A DNA stretch of 64,000 bases from an uncultured Pirellulaceae bacterium (GTDB taxonomy: Bacteria; Planctomycetota; Planctomycetia; Pirellulales; Pirellulaceae). Location: the NCBI GenBank assembly GCA_937941455.1, contig CALDHM010000027.1, positions 1 to 64,000 of the forward strand, in the 5' to 3' direction. Below, in pieces: positions 17,424 to 26,306 of the stretch; position 1 is the stretch's first letter; the number at the start of each line of letters is the position of its first letter. The position numbers were made by a program, and so were the translations under genes. The notes beneath the pieces are model-generated. The model was not told the DNA's origin. It worked only from the letters and a program-made list of their open reading frames with translations, and made no database searches.

Positions 17424-18761
17424 ATGGCGACTGATTCCTCTTTGGCCTTTCCTGCCCGACTACTGCGCGCGGCACGTCGCGCGAGCGCCACGACGTGGAT
17501 CGATTACAGCGGTTGGCTCGCCCTGTGTTTGATGGCGTGCGCGCCGTTGATCGATATCGAATCCAGCGAGGGGATTCGGCTAAGTCGGCAGTTGATTGTC
17601 AAGTTGTTGATCTTGTTTGGAAGTGGCGTCTACTGCTGGTGGGCTTTTTTGGAATCGCCGACCATCCGCCGCGTCCTCTCGTTATTCCCTCCCGTGGCGA
17701 TTTTGGCCCTGTGCGGGCTGTTGATCTTCGCCTCGATACAGTCACCAATCCCCAAGGAGTCTTTTGTCTCGGCGGCGTCGGCGCTGGTCGTCGTTGTTTT
17801 GACCCTGTCGGTCGCCGTGCGGATGGGGCCGTGGCGTGCCCTCTATGCGATCATGGCAGGCCAGCTTTTGTTCGTCGTCGGATCGTGGTTGGCGTATTGG
17901 TTCGTGCCGGAGATCGGAGTCTTCTTGGAGCCGATCGCGGGGGGCGAATTTTACGAACGGATGGGAGGGCTGGCACATCCCAACACGCTGGGACAGTTTA
18001 GCACCATGGCGATCTTGATCACTCTGTTGATGGTCGCGTCGCAGAAATTGACGCCGGCGCAAATTTGGCGAATTGCAGTCCCCATCTTGATAATTGCCGG
18101 GGGCGCGCTAGTGATGTCGGCCAGTCGCAGTTCGTTGGCCGCTTGCGTCCTGGCGGCATCACTCGGTTTGCGCGGCTGGTGGCTGACAGGGAGCCGGCTC
18201 GGCTTCATCCTCGCGGGAGCGTTTGGTGCAGCATTGATTCTGTTTTCGCTCTTGGCGACCACCGCTGGCGAGGATTTTTTGCAGCGGCAGATCTTTACAA
18301 AAATAACCAAATCGGGATCGACCGAAGAGCTGACGACAGGGACGGGACGGGATGAGATCTGGAGTGCGACCTTGCGGCGAATTCAAGATCGTCCGTTGCT
18401 GGGATACGGCTGCGGCGTGAGTAAGGTGCTCCTCCGCGATTCGCTGGGTTACGCTCACAATATGTTTTTGCACGTGGCCCTGTCGGGAGGTTTGCTGGCC
18501 CTCTTGCTGCTGTGCTCGCTGTTGGCGGTCGGACTGTTCAACTGGATATTTCGCCCCAACCCCGTCGCGGACACGTTGCTGTGGTTCCTCATCCTCAATG
18601 GGCTGACGGAGAATGTGATCCTCGAGAATATCGCCTCGGGGGCGACTGCGATTTTGGCCCTTAGTCTGTCGTGGCGCACGCTGATGCTGTTGCAAGACCG
18701 CATCGAGGCATGGCTGGCGCGACGCCGGATGGGATTCTCCGCAGCCGCGCCGAATCGGTAG
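17424..18761 (+). CDS. O-antigen ligase/polymerase family membrane protein
   Basis: 445 residues with about 10-12 hydrophobic segments. The Wzy_C-type region contains GGLAHPNTLGQ near residue 180, a typical family loop, and a large extracytoplasmic loop with LGYGCGVSKVLLRDSLGYAHNMFLHVAL, where the conserved His of WaaL/Wzy proteins is found. These proteins either polymerise repeat units or join glycan to a lipid carrier in the periplasm. It follows the Wzz-like gene at 25 bases and is probably co-transcribed. No glycosyltransferases or flippase are in the window, so the rest of the pathway must be elsewhere. Confidence 0.82.
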   Translation: MATDSSLAFPARLLRAARRASATTWIDYSGWLALCLMACAPLIDIESSEGIRLSRQLIVKLLILFGSGVYCWWAFLESPTIRRVLSLFPPVAILALCGLLIFASIQSPIPKESFVSAASALVVVVLTLSVAVRMGPWRALYAIMAGQLLFVVGSWLAYWFVPEIGVFLEPIAGGEFYERMGGLAHPNTLGQFSTMAILITLLMVASQKLTPAQIWRIAVPILIIAGGALVMSASRSSLAACVLAASLGLRGWWLTGSRLGFILAGAFGAALILFSLLATTAGEDFLQRQIFTKITKSGSTEELTTGTGRDEIWSATLRRIQDRPLLGYGCGVSKVLLRDSLGYAHNMFLHVALSGGLLALLLLCSLLAVGLFNWIFRPNPVADTLLWFLILNGLTENVILENIASGATAILALSLSWRTLMLLQDRIEAWLARRRMGFSAAAPNR

Positions 18762-18828
18762 TTACCTCGCGTTCCTACATCGAGTATTCTTGGGGCAAGA
18801 GTGACTGGGTCTGCTGGAGATCGCCACG

Positions 18829-19230
18829 ATGACGAATCACAAGCCGAAAAATGTGTTGGGAAGCGACTTGCAACCGTGCTGTTTCGACCCGCTGACCGGC
18901 TACTATCGGGACGGTTACTGTCGGACCGGCCCGAGTGACTTCGGCGTCCACGTAGTATGCGCGGAAATGACGGACGAGTTTTTGGCCTTTACCAAGAGCC
19001 GCGGCAACGATTTGAGCACGCCGCAACCCGAGTACGACTTTCCCGGACTCGTCGCAGGGGATCGTTGGTGCTTGTGCGCCCAGCGCTGGCAAGAAGCTTA
19101 CGAGGCGGGACTCGCCCCGCCGGTGCTCCTCCAATCGACGCACATTTCCGCGATCGAATTCGTTGCCTTGGCTGCGCTCAAGGAGCATGCCATCGACGAC
19201 GGAGAGGACGACGAGGAAGCGGCTCCGTAG
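18829..19230 (+). CDS. DUF2237 family protein
   Basis: 133 residues, cytoplasmic. The sequence shows the DUF2237 signature: NVLGSDLQPCCFDPLTGYYRDGYC near the start, DFGVHVVCAEMTDEFL, FPGLVAGDRWCLCAQRW, and a C-terminal HISAIEFVALAALKEHA. Conserved cysteines (the CC pair, and CLC) suggest metal or thiol chemistry, but the family has no known function. The start has a GGAG ribosome binding site about 8 bases upstream. It is 67 bases after the O-antigen ligase gene and may be its own unit. Confidence 0.85.
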   Translation: MTNHKPKNVLGSDLQPCCFDPLTGYYRDGYCRTGPSDFGVHVVCAEMTDEFLAFTKSRGNDLSTPQPEYDFPGLVAGDRWCLCAQRWQEAYEAGLAPPVLLQSTHISAIEFVALAALKEHAIDDGEDDEEAAP

Positions 19231-19403
19231 TCCAGATGTCATTTCGACGCGATGGAGAGTCCGTCGTCGGTATGTCGCGGCGGTTTGACGGCTAGAGTGT
19301 GATCGTCAGCAGGTTTACGGCAAAGACCCGGCCGGTGCCCCACCGAGGCCTGTGTGGCATTCAGTGTGGTCTGCGGGCCGGGTGACCTCAACCGCTCATT
19401 CAT

Positions 19404-20102
19404 CTACCGTAGGCGAATCGTTTTCGATGCTGGTTCAGGAGGGATCCCGTGGGTGGGGGCAGTGGCAGATCGCGCTGACCGCAGTGGATCGACCAAGACA
19501 CTCGGGCCATGAAGGAAATGTTGATTGGTCTTCACGCCGGGATGCCCCCACGCGTCAACGGGATATCCGGGGACCACATAGCCGGGAGCCGGTCCATCGA
19601 ACGTCGGCAAATCGAAATGTCCGAAGCTGTTCCAGCCGTGCCCTCTGAATCGCAGCAATTCTCGCAGCGAACAAACCAGGCCACGCATCCCCAGGAGTTT
19701 TTGATCCAGATACAGGGTGCAGCGGCAGAGTGGAGGATCAATTCCCCTTACCGACCGCTCGCGGGCGGTCCGCAGCAGGTGGCTGAGATCGGTGAGCAAG
19801 AAATCGATCGCTTCCAGTTCTTGCCCAATCGTGATACGGCAACCTCCCGATCGCGTCAAACTGGCGACTCGGTCGGTTCGGCGGCGCAGGTCGTCGCCGG
19901 TCCGCGTCAAGAGCCGGAAAATCGACGAGTGCCGAAACTCGTCGCGGATATCCTCGCGAACTTGGCGGGCCGCACAGCGCAGGTCTTCTGCCAGGCCAAC
20001 GGCGGGATCATGCCGGCGCTGATCTCCATGGGCTAAATTCTTCGCATCCAACGTTGCCGCAACACACATGGCGGCGCAAAACCAAACTGTTAATCGTTTC
20101 AT
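19404..20102 (-). CDS. Secreted hypothetical protein
   Basis: 232 residues from ATG 20102, where a signal peptide (MKRLTVWFCAAMCVAATLDA) begins and an AAGGG ribosome binding site lies about 8 bases upstream; the frame stays open for 28 codons further but without signal or site. The mature part is helical and Arg-rich with repeated Leu/Arg pattern (ARQVREDIRDEF, LARTARERS-like heptads), then a Gly/Pro/His-rich C-terminal half (WGHPG, GPAPGYVVPGYP). This style, a helical region plus a Gly/Pro/Tyr tail, is common among small planctomycete exported proteins. I do not recognise a family. Confidence 0.6.
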   Translation of the reverse strand: MKRLTVWFCAAMCVAATLDAKNLAHGDQRRHDPAVGLAEDLRCAARQVREDIRDEFRHSSIFRLLTRTGDDLRRRTDRVASLTRSGGCRITIGQELEAIDFLLTDLSHLLRTARERSVRGIDPPLCRCTLYLDQKLLGMRGLVCSLRELLRFRGHGWNSFGHFDLPTFDGPAPGYVVPGYPVDAWGHPGVKTNQHFLHGPSVLVDPLRSARSATAPTHGIPPEPASKTIRLR

Positions 20103-20929
20103 CGCTACGCCCTTTGGAGAGACGGGGTCCTTGCGACCCCCACCCGGGGCCGCGTTGTTGGAGTCAATGTGCAAGGCTTGTGCCAATTGCGCTGGATAGT
20201 GAAATGGCGGATGATGAGTCGAAATAAGGGGGGGAGTGAGGAAAAATTAGCGAGTGCGGTTCCTGGTGTTGTGCAAGGCTTCGCCATATCTCAGTTCAAT
20301 GACTTGCCGAACGGCAACAGCCAGGGTTTAACTTGCGAAAATCCGGGCTATTTCACTCGTCGGCGAACAAAGGGCCGCGCCGAGCGTTAGGCTTGAAGCA
20401 CCACGAGCGAGGCGATCGAGTTGCGGCTGCGGATTGGCCATCAAGAAAAATGCCTCGCTCGCCCTACCGAGATGCGATGCGCGCCATCGATTTGTGAACA
20501 GCCGTCATCAAAGTCGCGACGGACTCGGATATTTCACCCAATCGATCTGGAATTTCCATTGTCAAAGCCGCGATGCCGAAGCTGGTTCTTGTGCCGAGTT
20601 AAGTCCAGGATTTGGGCGGTTGCGGGCCGACTGCAGTAATTCGAGTGGGCGGAAAGCCTTCGTCGAACTAGAGTCCATCACAAAATTGTCAATCGCCGTA
20701 ATCCGAAGCGCAAGGGAGGTCACGTTCGATGACCGATCGCGCGCATCGTACTGAGGTGGAAAAGTGGCAGGCAGCCGGAAGCGTAAGCGAGGGCACCTGT
20801 TGGGATAGGCTCTTCGTCGCGGCGTTTGCGGCGCTGTCGGCTCCGCGGTCCTACTGCACTAGCAGCACCTGGTGCAAAAGGTCACAATGAAGCGGGACAT
20901 AGGTCGGTTCTATCACCAGGAGTCATTGC
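20103..20929. other. Long intergenic region, possibly with gene remnants
   Basis: 827 bases with no gene I can support. On the minus strand two short coherent pieces occur: a 31-codon frame at about 20488-20583 reading MEIPDRLGEISESVATLM... and a 36-codon frame starting MANPQPQLDRLARG. Their order and lack of ribosome binding sites suggest remnants or chance. No tRNA, CRISPR or terminator seen. Confidence 0.3.
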
Positions 20930-21343
20930 ATGTTGAAAAGAATCAGTTTCGTTGCTGTTTGTCTGATTGCTGCTGTTGGCTTGAATTTTTGGATCATGGC
21001 GCAAACGCCGCAGGACCAAGACAAGCCCCTCACGATCGACAAAAAGAGATTCATGCAGCGAAAGGTCGCCTCGGCCAGCAAACTGCTCGAATCCCTGGCG
21101 GTCGAAAACTACGATGCCATCAAGCAACACAGCCAGGACTTGTTGCTGCTCAGTCAGGAATCGAATTGGAACACGATTCAAACACCAGAATATATCGAGT
21201 ACAGTCGCGAATTTCGCGTTGTGGCCTCTCGCTTGCGCGACTCAGCGGACGAGCGGAATTTGGATACGGCAACGCTCGGTTACATCGAGTTGACGATGAG
21301 TTGCGTCCGCTGCCACAAGCACCTTCGCTCTGCCAGCAAATAG
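20930..21343 (+). CDS. Small exported c-type cytochrome
   Basis: 137 residues. An N-terminal signal (ISFVAVCLIAAVGLNFWIMA, about 5-24) is followed by a mostly helical domain (RKVASASKLLESLAVENYDAIKQHS) and a single C-terminal haem motif CVRCHKH near 124-130. A CxxCH at the very C-terminus of a four-helix domain is the layout of cytochrome c' / c-prime-like proteins, which bind gases or carry electrons in the periplasm. The ATG has an AGGAG site 6 bases upstream. It stands just before epmA but with 31 bases between; there is no clear functional link. Confidence 0.78.
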   Translation: MLKRISFVAVCLIAAVGLNFWIMAQTPQDQDKPLTIDKKRFMQRKVASASKLLESLAVENYDAIKQHSQDLLLLSQESNWNTIQTPEYIEYSREFRVVASRLRDSADERNLDTATLGYIELTMSCVRCHKHLRSASK

Positions 21344-21374
21344 GGACCCGCGGCGGTGCCCGCAGGCGAGTTCG

Positions 21375-22379
21375 ATGACTCGGCTGGAGAAAATGACGAA
21401 CTTTGACGCGACCGATAATTGGCGTCCCACCGCAGCGCTCGATGTCTTGCGTCAGCGCGGGGGGATTCTGCGGCGGATTCGCCAATTTTTCGATGAGCGG
21501 GGATTTTTGGAGGTGGAAACTCCTCTGCTCTCGAGCGATTCGGTCATCGATCGCTATCTCGATCCGTTTGAGATCTCGCCGGACCAAACGGGCGGTCGGC
21601 CGAAGTATCTACAGACGTCACCCGAGTTTGGCATGAAGCGACTGCTCGCGGCGGGCATCGGCAACATTTACCAGATCACGCGGGCCTTTCGTCGAGAGGA
21701 AGCGGGAAGCCATCACAACCCCGAGTTCACCATGCTGGAATGGTATGAAGTGGGGGCCGATTACGCGATGGGAATACAGCGGCTGGCGGACTTGGCTGCT
21801 TATTTGTTCCCGGGCCGAGAGGTTCGCCAAACCGCGTTCGCCGAGGCGTTGGCCCGCCATGTCGGACTCGACCCTTGGCGGGCAGCGGACGACGATCTGC
21901 GGGAGAGGATCGCGGACGCGTTACCTGGCGACGTTGCCGACTTGGCGACCATGGACCGCGACAATCTGTTGAATGTCGCCATGGCCCGCTTGGTGCAGCC
22001 CCACCTCGGTGAGGGGGGGCCGGAGATCATCTACGACTGGCCGGCAAGCCAAGCGGCCCTGGCGCGACTACGATTCACTGCCGGGGGGATAACGGTCGCG
22101 GAACGATTCGAGCTGTACGTCGGTGGGATCGAACTGGCCAACGGTTATCACGAATTGCTGGATGCGGATGAATTGGTCAGTCGCGGGCAGAGAAACAATG
22201 CCCAGCGAGTTCGCGATGACAAACGGCCATTGCCCGAGGAGAATCGGCTGATCGCGGCGATGCGATCGGGGCTGCCGGCGTGCAGCGGAACGGCGGTAGG
22301 CGTCGATCGCCTGGTGATGGCTATCCTCGGGTTGACCGAACTCCGACAGGTGATCCCGTTTCCCTTCGAGCGAGCATGA
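21375..22379 (+). CDS. epmA: EF-P lysine--tRNA ligase homologue (EpmA/GenX/PoxA)
   Basis: 334 residues, the catalytic domain of a class II lysyl-tRNA synthetase without the anticodon-binding domain. Motif 1 lies in FDERGFLEVETPLLSS, motif 2 in YQITRAFRREEAGSHHNPEFTMLEWYE, and motif 3 in CSGTAVGVDRLVMAILG. GIELANGYHEL is the expected substrate-binding loop. EpmA attaches beta-lysine to a lysine of elongation factor P, helping ribosomes through polyproline. The lysine aminomutase EpmB and efp are not in this window. The ATG at 21375 is used; another at 21393 is possible and nearer the conserved part. Confidence 0.9.
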   Translation: MTRLEKMTNFDATDNWRPTAALDVLRQRGGILRRIRQFFDERGFLEVETPLLSSDSVIDRYLDPFEISPDQTGGRPKYLQTSPEFGMKRLLAAGIGNIYQITRAFRREEAGSHHNPEFTMLEWYEVGADYAMGIQRLADLAAYLFPGREVRQTAFAEALARHVGLDPWRAADDDLRERIADALPGDVADLATMDRDNLLNVAMARLVQPHLGEGGPEIIYDWPASQAALARLRFTAGGITVAERFELYVGGIELANGYHELLDADELVSRGQRNNAQRVRDDKRPLPEENRLIAAMRSGLPACSGTAVGVDRLVMAILGLTELRQVIPFPFERA

Positions 22380-22396
22380 GCCCTGGATGGACTTGG

Positions 22397-22425
22397 TTGT
22401 CGAAGCGATTTTCATGTGATAGAAC
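22397..22425 (+). promoter_or_regulatory. Possible sigma-70-like promoter for tpiA
   Basis: TTGTCG at 22397-22402 and TAGAAC at 22420-22425 are spaced by 17 bases, about 50 bases before the tpiA start codon. The -10 is only a partial match. Confidence 0.3.
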
Positions 22426-22474
22426 ATGTGTTCTTGCAAGATGCTAGCACACCCTTCCTGGAGTCCCCCCCCTC

Positions 22475-23245
22475 ATGCGCCGACATCTGATTGCTGGTAA
22501 TTGGAAAATGAATCTGAACGGCGAGCAGGCCGTTGATTTGGCGACCGCGGTCGCATCGTTAGCCAAAACGGAGCACGCCGACGTGGTGATTTGCCCCCCA
22601 GCGGTATATTTGGACCAGGTTTTGGAGGCGGTGCGAGCCGTTCGGCTGATCGGCAAGGATTTTTCCATCGGTGCCCAAAATGTCAGCGACCAACCGAACG
22701 GCGCCCTGACGGGGGAGATCAGCGTTGCGATGCTGGAGGATTTGGGGGTCAGCTATGTGATTTTGGGCCATAGCGAACGCCGCCAATACTTGCATGAAAC
22801 TGACGCGGTGGTGAATGCGAAATTGAGAGCTGTCTTGGGATCGAGCTTGATCCCGATTGTTTGCGTTGGGGAAACCTTGACGGAGCGGGAGCAAGGCGAG
22901 ACGCTGGCGGTCGTCCGTCGGCAGGTGGCCGGGGCTTTTTCGGGAATTCCCGCGGAGTTGGCCCAGAAAGCCGAGTTGGCCTACGAGCCGGTTTGGGCGA
23001 TTGGAACGGGGAAAACGGCGACTCCCGAGCAGGCCCAAGAGGTTCATGGTGACCTTCGCAAATTGATGGGAGAACAGTACAATGACCAGCTTGCTGCCAC
23101 AGTCCGGATTCTGTACGGGGGGAGCGTCAAGGCGGACAATGCTGCCGATTTGATGTCGAAGCCCGACATCGACGGCGCCTTGGTCGGCGGAGCGTCGCTC
23201 CAAGCGGAGACGTTTTTGAAAATCATCGCCGCAGCTCGACCGTGA
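22475..23245 (+). CDS. tpiA: Triosephosphate isomerase
   Basis: 256 residues, full length. It interconverts dihydroxyacetone phosphate and glyceraldehyde 3-phosphate in glycolysis. Diagnostic features are GNWKMN at the start (active-site Lys), VILGHSERRQ (catalytic His near residue 95), YEPVWAIGTGK (catalytic Glu and loop 6) and LYGGSVKADNA (phosphate binding). It begins a run of same-strand housekeeping genes, and is followed by an intrinsic terminator before secG. The tpiA-secG order is common in bacteria. Confidence 0.97.
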   Translation: MRRHLIAGNWKMNLNGEQAVDLATAVASLAKTEHADVVICPPAVYLDQVLEAVRAVRLIGKDFSIGAQNVSDQPNGALTGEISVAMLEDLGVSYVILGHSERRQYLHETDAVVNAKLRAVLGSSLIPIVCVGETLTEREQGETLAVVRRQVAGAFSGIPAELAQKAELAYEPVWAIGTGKTATPEQAQEVHGDLRKLMGEQYNDQLAATVRILYGGSVKADNAADLMSKPDIDGALVGGASLQAETFLKIIAAARP

Positions 23246-23370
23246 CCCACATCACGGCTGGTTCCTCGGAGGATTGTCCTGAGGTCCAGTCGAATGGTCG
23301 ACTTCCATGGGATTGTTCGCGAGCGTTGCCTAGGTACGCAAGCTATTTAAACGGCGCGGCGGCGCGGGTG

Positions 23371-23396
23371 GTTCGGTCAGTTCACCGAACTTTTTT
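23371..23396 (+). terminator. Intrinsic terminator between tpiA and secG
   Basis: A perfect 7-bp stem, GTTCGGT (23371-23377) with ACCGAAC (23384-23390) and a six-base loop, is followed at once by six T. It lies only 17 bases before the secG start codon, leaving no room for a separate downstream promoter. Confidence 0.75.
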
Positions 23397-23413
23397 GATT
23401 TTAGGGCTCGACG

Positions 23414-23920
23414 ATGACAACACTTTTTTGGTTCCTGCTGTTTTTCTCATCGATCTTCATGATGCTGCTGATCCTCATCCAGCGCGGGCGAGGTGGGGGC
23501 ATCACCGGTGCGTTGGGTGGACCCGGCGGGCAAAGTGCATTCGGCTCCAAGACCGGGGACGTCTTTACAAAGATCACCGTCTATACGGCCATCATTTGGA
23601 TCACCTTGTCGATCCTGACGATCAGCTGCATCAATCGTCCGGAGATGCCCTCGGCAGAACCGATCGACCGCGCCGGAGCGATGTCCGGGGACGCTGCAGA
23701 GGATGCAGCTGCGAACGGCGAAGAAGAAGCTCCTGCCCTCCCCGGTGAAAATCCTGTCCTCCCTGGCGAAAACAAGGCCGACACGTCAGCTGGCAAGAGT
23801 TCCGACAACTCCGCGGGATCAACCGACGACCCACCCCTCAGCGGCGGCGCTGCCGAGACGCCACCTGCGCAGGGGCAAGGCGATAACGCCGCCGGCGACT
23901 CGGGAAAATCTGGCGGTTAA
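23414..23920 (+). CDS. secG: Protein-export membrane protein SecG
   Basis: 168 residues. Two hydrophobic segments (about 2-22 and 57-77) flank the conserved cytoplasmic loop with [16 protein letters not shown] and [15 protein letters not shown], the SecG signature. SecG joins SecY and SecE in the inner membrane translocon. The C-terminal half (about 80-168) is an unusual long hydrophilic tail rich in Ala, Glu, Pro, Gly and Asp, roughly doubling the usual length of 75-110 residues. The start codon lies 17 bases after an intrinsic terminator, which may let transcription be tuned between tpiA and secG. Confidence 0.9.
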   Translation: MTTLFWFLLFFSSIFMMLLILIQRGRGGGITGALGGPGGQSAFGSKTGDVFTKITVYTAIIWITLSILTISCINRPEMPSAEPIDRAGAMSGDAAEDAAANGEEEAPALPGENPVLPGENKADTSAGKSSDNSAGSTDDPPLSGGAAETPPAQGQGDNAAGDSGKSGG

Positions 23921-23971
23921 TTCGCGGATTTGACGGTATTTTCCGCTTCGCACGGGTAACGGGGTTCAGGC

Positions 23972-24835
23972 ATGTTGGTGAGCATGACAGGGCACGGTCA
24001 CGCTCGCCATGTCGGCGATGTGGTCGATGTTGACGTTGAGATCCGGACCATCAACAACCGCTTTTTCAAATGCACGCTCAACGGCGACTTGCCAGCCGAG
24101 ATTCAGACGCGAGCCGAGGACTGCATTCGGACGCGGGTCAACCGCGGCACGGTCAACGCGCGAATTCATTTGCAGCAACACGCGGACTTTTCGAGTTACC
24201 GGTTGAATGGTGCCGCAGTCACGGCCTATCAGGAAGAACTGCAGCGGCTGGGCTTACCGCAGCCGTCGGTCGATGCGCTGCTCGCGCTCCCCGGTGTGGT
24301 GGTCGAGCAACCTTTATTGAGTGACATTGACGAGGTGTGGTCCACCATTGAAGTAGCGTTGAACCAAGCTCTCGATCATTTGGATACGATGCGGAGGCAA
24401 GAAGGGGCGGCGATGGCGGACAGTCTGCTCGCCAATTTGGAGTCTCTCGAGCGATCCGTGACAAACATCGAGCAGAAGAATCCGGCTATCGTCGAGTATT
24501 TTTCTGCGCGACTGCATGAACGTATCCAGACGTTGTTGCAGAAATATGACTTGCCCGCCCAGTCGGTCGATATCGTCCGCGAGGTCGGTGTCTATGCCGA
24601 GCGGATCGACGTCGCGGAAGAGTTGGTCCGCTTGCGTAGCCATTGCGAGATGTTTCGCCAAACTATGCGATCGCAACAAAGCAACGGACGGAAGCTTGAT
24701 TTCGTTGTTCAGGAAATGCTGCGGGAGACGAACACTATCGGCTCCAAATGTGGCGCGGCCGAGGTCGCGATCATCGTGGTCGAGATGAAGACCGTGATCG
24801 AGCGGATGCGGGAAATGGTTCAAAATATCGAGTAA
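23972..24835 (+). CDS. yicC: YicC family endoribonuclease-like protein
   Basis: 287 residues, full length. The N-terminal YicC domain opens with MLVSMTGHGHA and has VDVEIRTINNRF; the C-terminal DUF1732 domain contains DVAEELVRLRSHCEMF and GRKLDFVVQEMLRETNTIGSKC, both typical. YicC proteins have been linked to RNA decay as endoribonucleases. The order yicC-gmk-rpoZ-coaBC is a well known conserved cluster, reproduced here with 18 bases to gmk, so a shared operon is likely. Confidence 0.93.
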   Translation: MLVSMTGHGHARHVGDVVDVDVEIRTINNRFFKCTLNGDLPAEIQTRAEDCIRTRVNRGTVNARIHLQQHADFSSYRLNGAAVTAYQEELQRLGLPQPSVDALLALPGVVVEQPLLSDIDEVWSTIEVALNQALDHLDTMRRQEGAAMADSLLANLESLERSVTNIEQKNPAIVEYFSARLHERIQTLLQKYDLPAQSVDIVREVGVYAERIDVAEELVRLRSHCEMFRQTMRSQQSNGRKLDFVVQEMLRETNTIGSKCGAAEVAIIVVEMKTVIERMREMVQNIE

Positions 24836-24853
24836 CAAGTAAGGTGCGGCGAG

Positions 24854-25426
24854 ATGACATCCGGGAGGTTGATCGTCCTTTCCGGGCCTTCGGGGGCCGG
24901 CAAATCGACCATCGTGGCCGAGCTCCTCAATCGTTGCCCGTTACCCCTGGTTTTGAGTGTCTCACTGACAACGCGGCCGCCGCGGCCGGGGGAAACCGAC
25001 GGAGTCCACTATCATTTCGTGACGCTCGATATGTTTCAAAAACACCGCGAAAATGGCGATTTTTTGGAGCATTGTGAGGTTTTCGGCCGCGGCGTTTGGT
25101 ACGGAACCCTGCGAGAGCCGGTGACCTCTGGCCTAAATCAAGGAAAATGGATAATCTTAGAGATTGATGTCGAAGGCGCACGGCAGGTCGTTCGGGAGTT
25201 TCCCGAAGCGATCACGCTGTTTGTCCACCCCGAAAATCTGGTAGAACTCGAGCGGCGACTCCGCGCACGCAACACCGAAGCCGAGGCGGCCATTGCCCGT
25301 CGTCTGGATGTCGCTCGGGCCGAATTGTCCGCCGCGGGCTGGTACAAGCATCACGTCGTCAATCGAGATCTCAACGCCTGCGTGAATTCGATTTGCGACA
25401 TCCTGTTATCCTATCGAGAACCGTAA
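24854..25426 (+). CDS. gmk: Guanylate kinase
   Basis: 190 residues. It phosphorylates GMP to GDP. The P-loop GPSGAGKST lies at about 11-19; [19 protein letters not shown] binds [13 protein letters not shown] and [13 protein letters not shown] lid features follow. The N-terminus starts [14 protein letters not shown]. It lies 18 bases after yicC and 7 bases before rpoZ, fitting one transcript. Confidence 0.96.
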   Translation: MTSGRLIVLSGPSGAGKSTIVAELLNRCPLPLVLSVSLTTRPPRPGETDGVHYHFVTLDMFQKHRENGDFLEHCEVFGRGVWYGTLREPVTSGLNQGKWIILEIDVEGARQVVREFPEAITLFVHPENLVELERRLRARNTEAEAAIARRLDVARAELSAAGWYKHHVVNRDLNACVNSICDILLSYREP

Positions 25427-25433
25427 GAGAGAC

Positions 25434-25694
25434 ATGTACGAAGAACTGAAAGAAGAAGCGATTGTTCGCAAGGTCGGTGGCCGTTTCAAGCTGTCGACGT
25501 TGATCCAAAAACGTTTGGTTCAATTGAATCGCGGCGGACGTCCGTTCATCGACACCAACTCGACCGACAAAATGGCGATCGTCCTGCAAGAAATCGAGCA
25601 GGGGAAAATCTATCTCGATACGTCGAATCAAGTTCGTCCGACTACATCTCCCGACTTCATCGACTCGCCGGAACTCGATTTGGACGATCTCTAG
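25434..25694 (+). CDS. rpoZ: DNA-directed RNA polymerase omega subunit
   Basis: 86 residues. The conserved omega pattern is visible: [19 protein letters not shown] near 16-34, then the [15 protein letters not shown] helix near 55-69. Omega helps fold and assemble the beta' subunit. Its place between gmk and the coaC/coaB pair is the classical one. The start is 7 bases after gmk. Confidence 0.9.
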   Translation: MYEELKEEAIVRKVGGRFKLSTLIQKRLVQLNRGGRPFIDTNSTDKMAIVLQEIEQGKIYLDTSNQVRPTTSPDFIDSPELDLDDL

Positions 25695-25757
25695 ACTCAG
25701 CGGTTGATCGGCGGTAGGCCTCGCCGGATCCGGTGGAAGATTTGATAAGGAGCGGTT

Positions 25758-26306
25758 GTGGCGCAGGCTCAGATCGTCATCGGCGTAACGGGCGGCATAG
25801 CGGCTTACAAGTCGGCGATGTTAGTCAGCCAACTGGTGCAGCGCGGCGTTGATGTTCACGTGGTGCTGACCTCGTGCGCGATGAAATTCATCGCGCCCGC
25901 CACCTTCGCTGCGTTGACTGGTCGCCAGCCCGTGACCGATCTCTTCGATCCTCGTTTTCCGCTTGGGGCTCACATCGAATTAGCGCGGGACTCGCAGCTC
26001 CTCTGCGTCGCGCCGGCCACGGCCAAATTTCTGGCCAAGGCTGCCCATGGTTTGGCCGACGATGTTTTGAGCACGCTGTATCTGTGTCAAACCTCTCCCG
26101 TGCTGGTTTGCCCGGCCATGAATTGCGAAATGTGGGACAAGGCGGCCGTGCAACGCAACGTTCGGCAGCTTGAACAGGACGGTGTGATCGTGGTCGGCCC
26201 GGAGTCGGGCTGGTTGAGTTGCCGCACCGTCGGCGCTGGGCGGATGGCCGAACCCGCCACCATCTTGGATGCGATTTTCCGGCAGCTTGGGCAGTCGTCG
26301 CGATGA
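25758..26306 (+). CDS. coaC: Phosphopantothenoylcysteine decarboxylase (CoaC, separate polypeptide)
   Basis: 182 residues with a GTG start preceded by AAGGAG. It is an FMN-dependent HFCD flavoprotein: GVTGGIAAYKSA (flavin-binding turn), HVVLTSCAMKFI, LCVAPATAKFLAKAAHGLADD, VLVCPAMN (PAMN motif) and LSCRTVGAGRMAEP with the catalytic Cys. It decarboxylates phosphopantothenoylcysteine to phosphopantetheine in coenzyme A synthesis. In most bacteria it is fused to CoaB; here it stops and coaB starts in an ATGA overlap, so translation is probably coupled. Confidence 0.92.
   Translation: MAQAQIVIGVTGGIAAYKSAMLVSQLVQRGVDVHVVLTSCAMKFIAPATFAALTGRQPVTDLFDPRFPLGAHIELARDSQLLCVAPATAKFLAKAAHGLADDVLSTLYLCQTSPVLVCPAMNCEMWDKAAVQRNVRQLEQDGVIVVGPESGWLSCRTVGAGRMAEPATILDAIFRQLGQSSR

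Noticed and set aside
20230-20860. Possible gene remnants or a short shared motif (GAACGGCAACAGC) with 36190
   Set aside because: The shared stretch is only about 13-19 bases and could be chance; short frames have no ribosome binding site.
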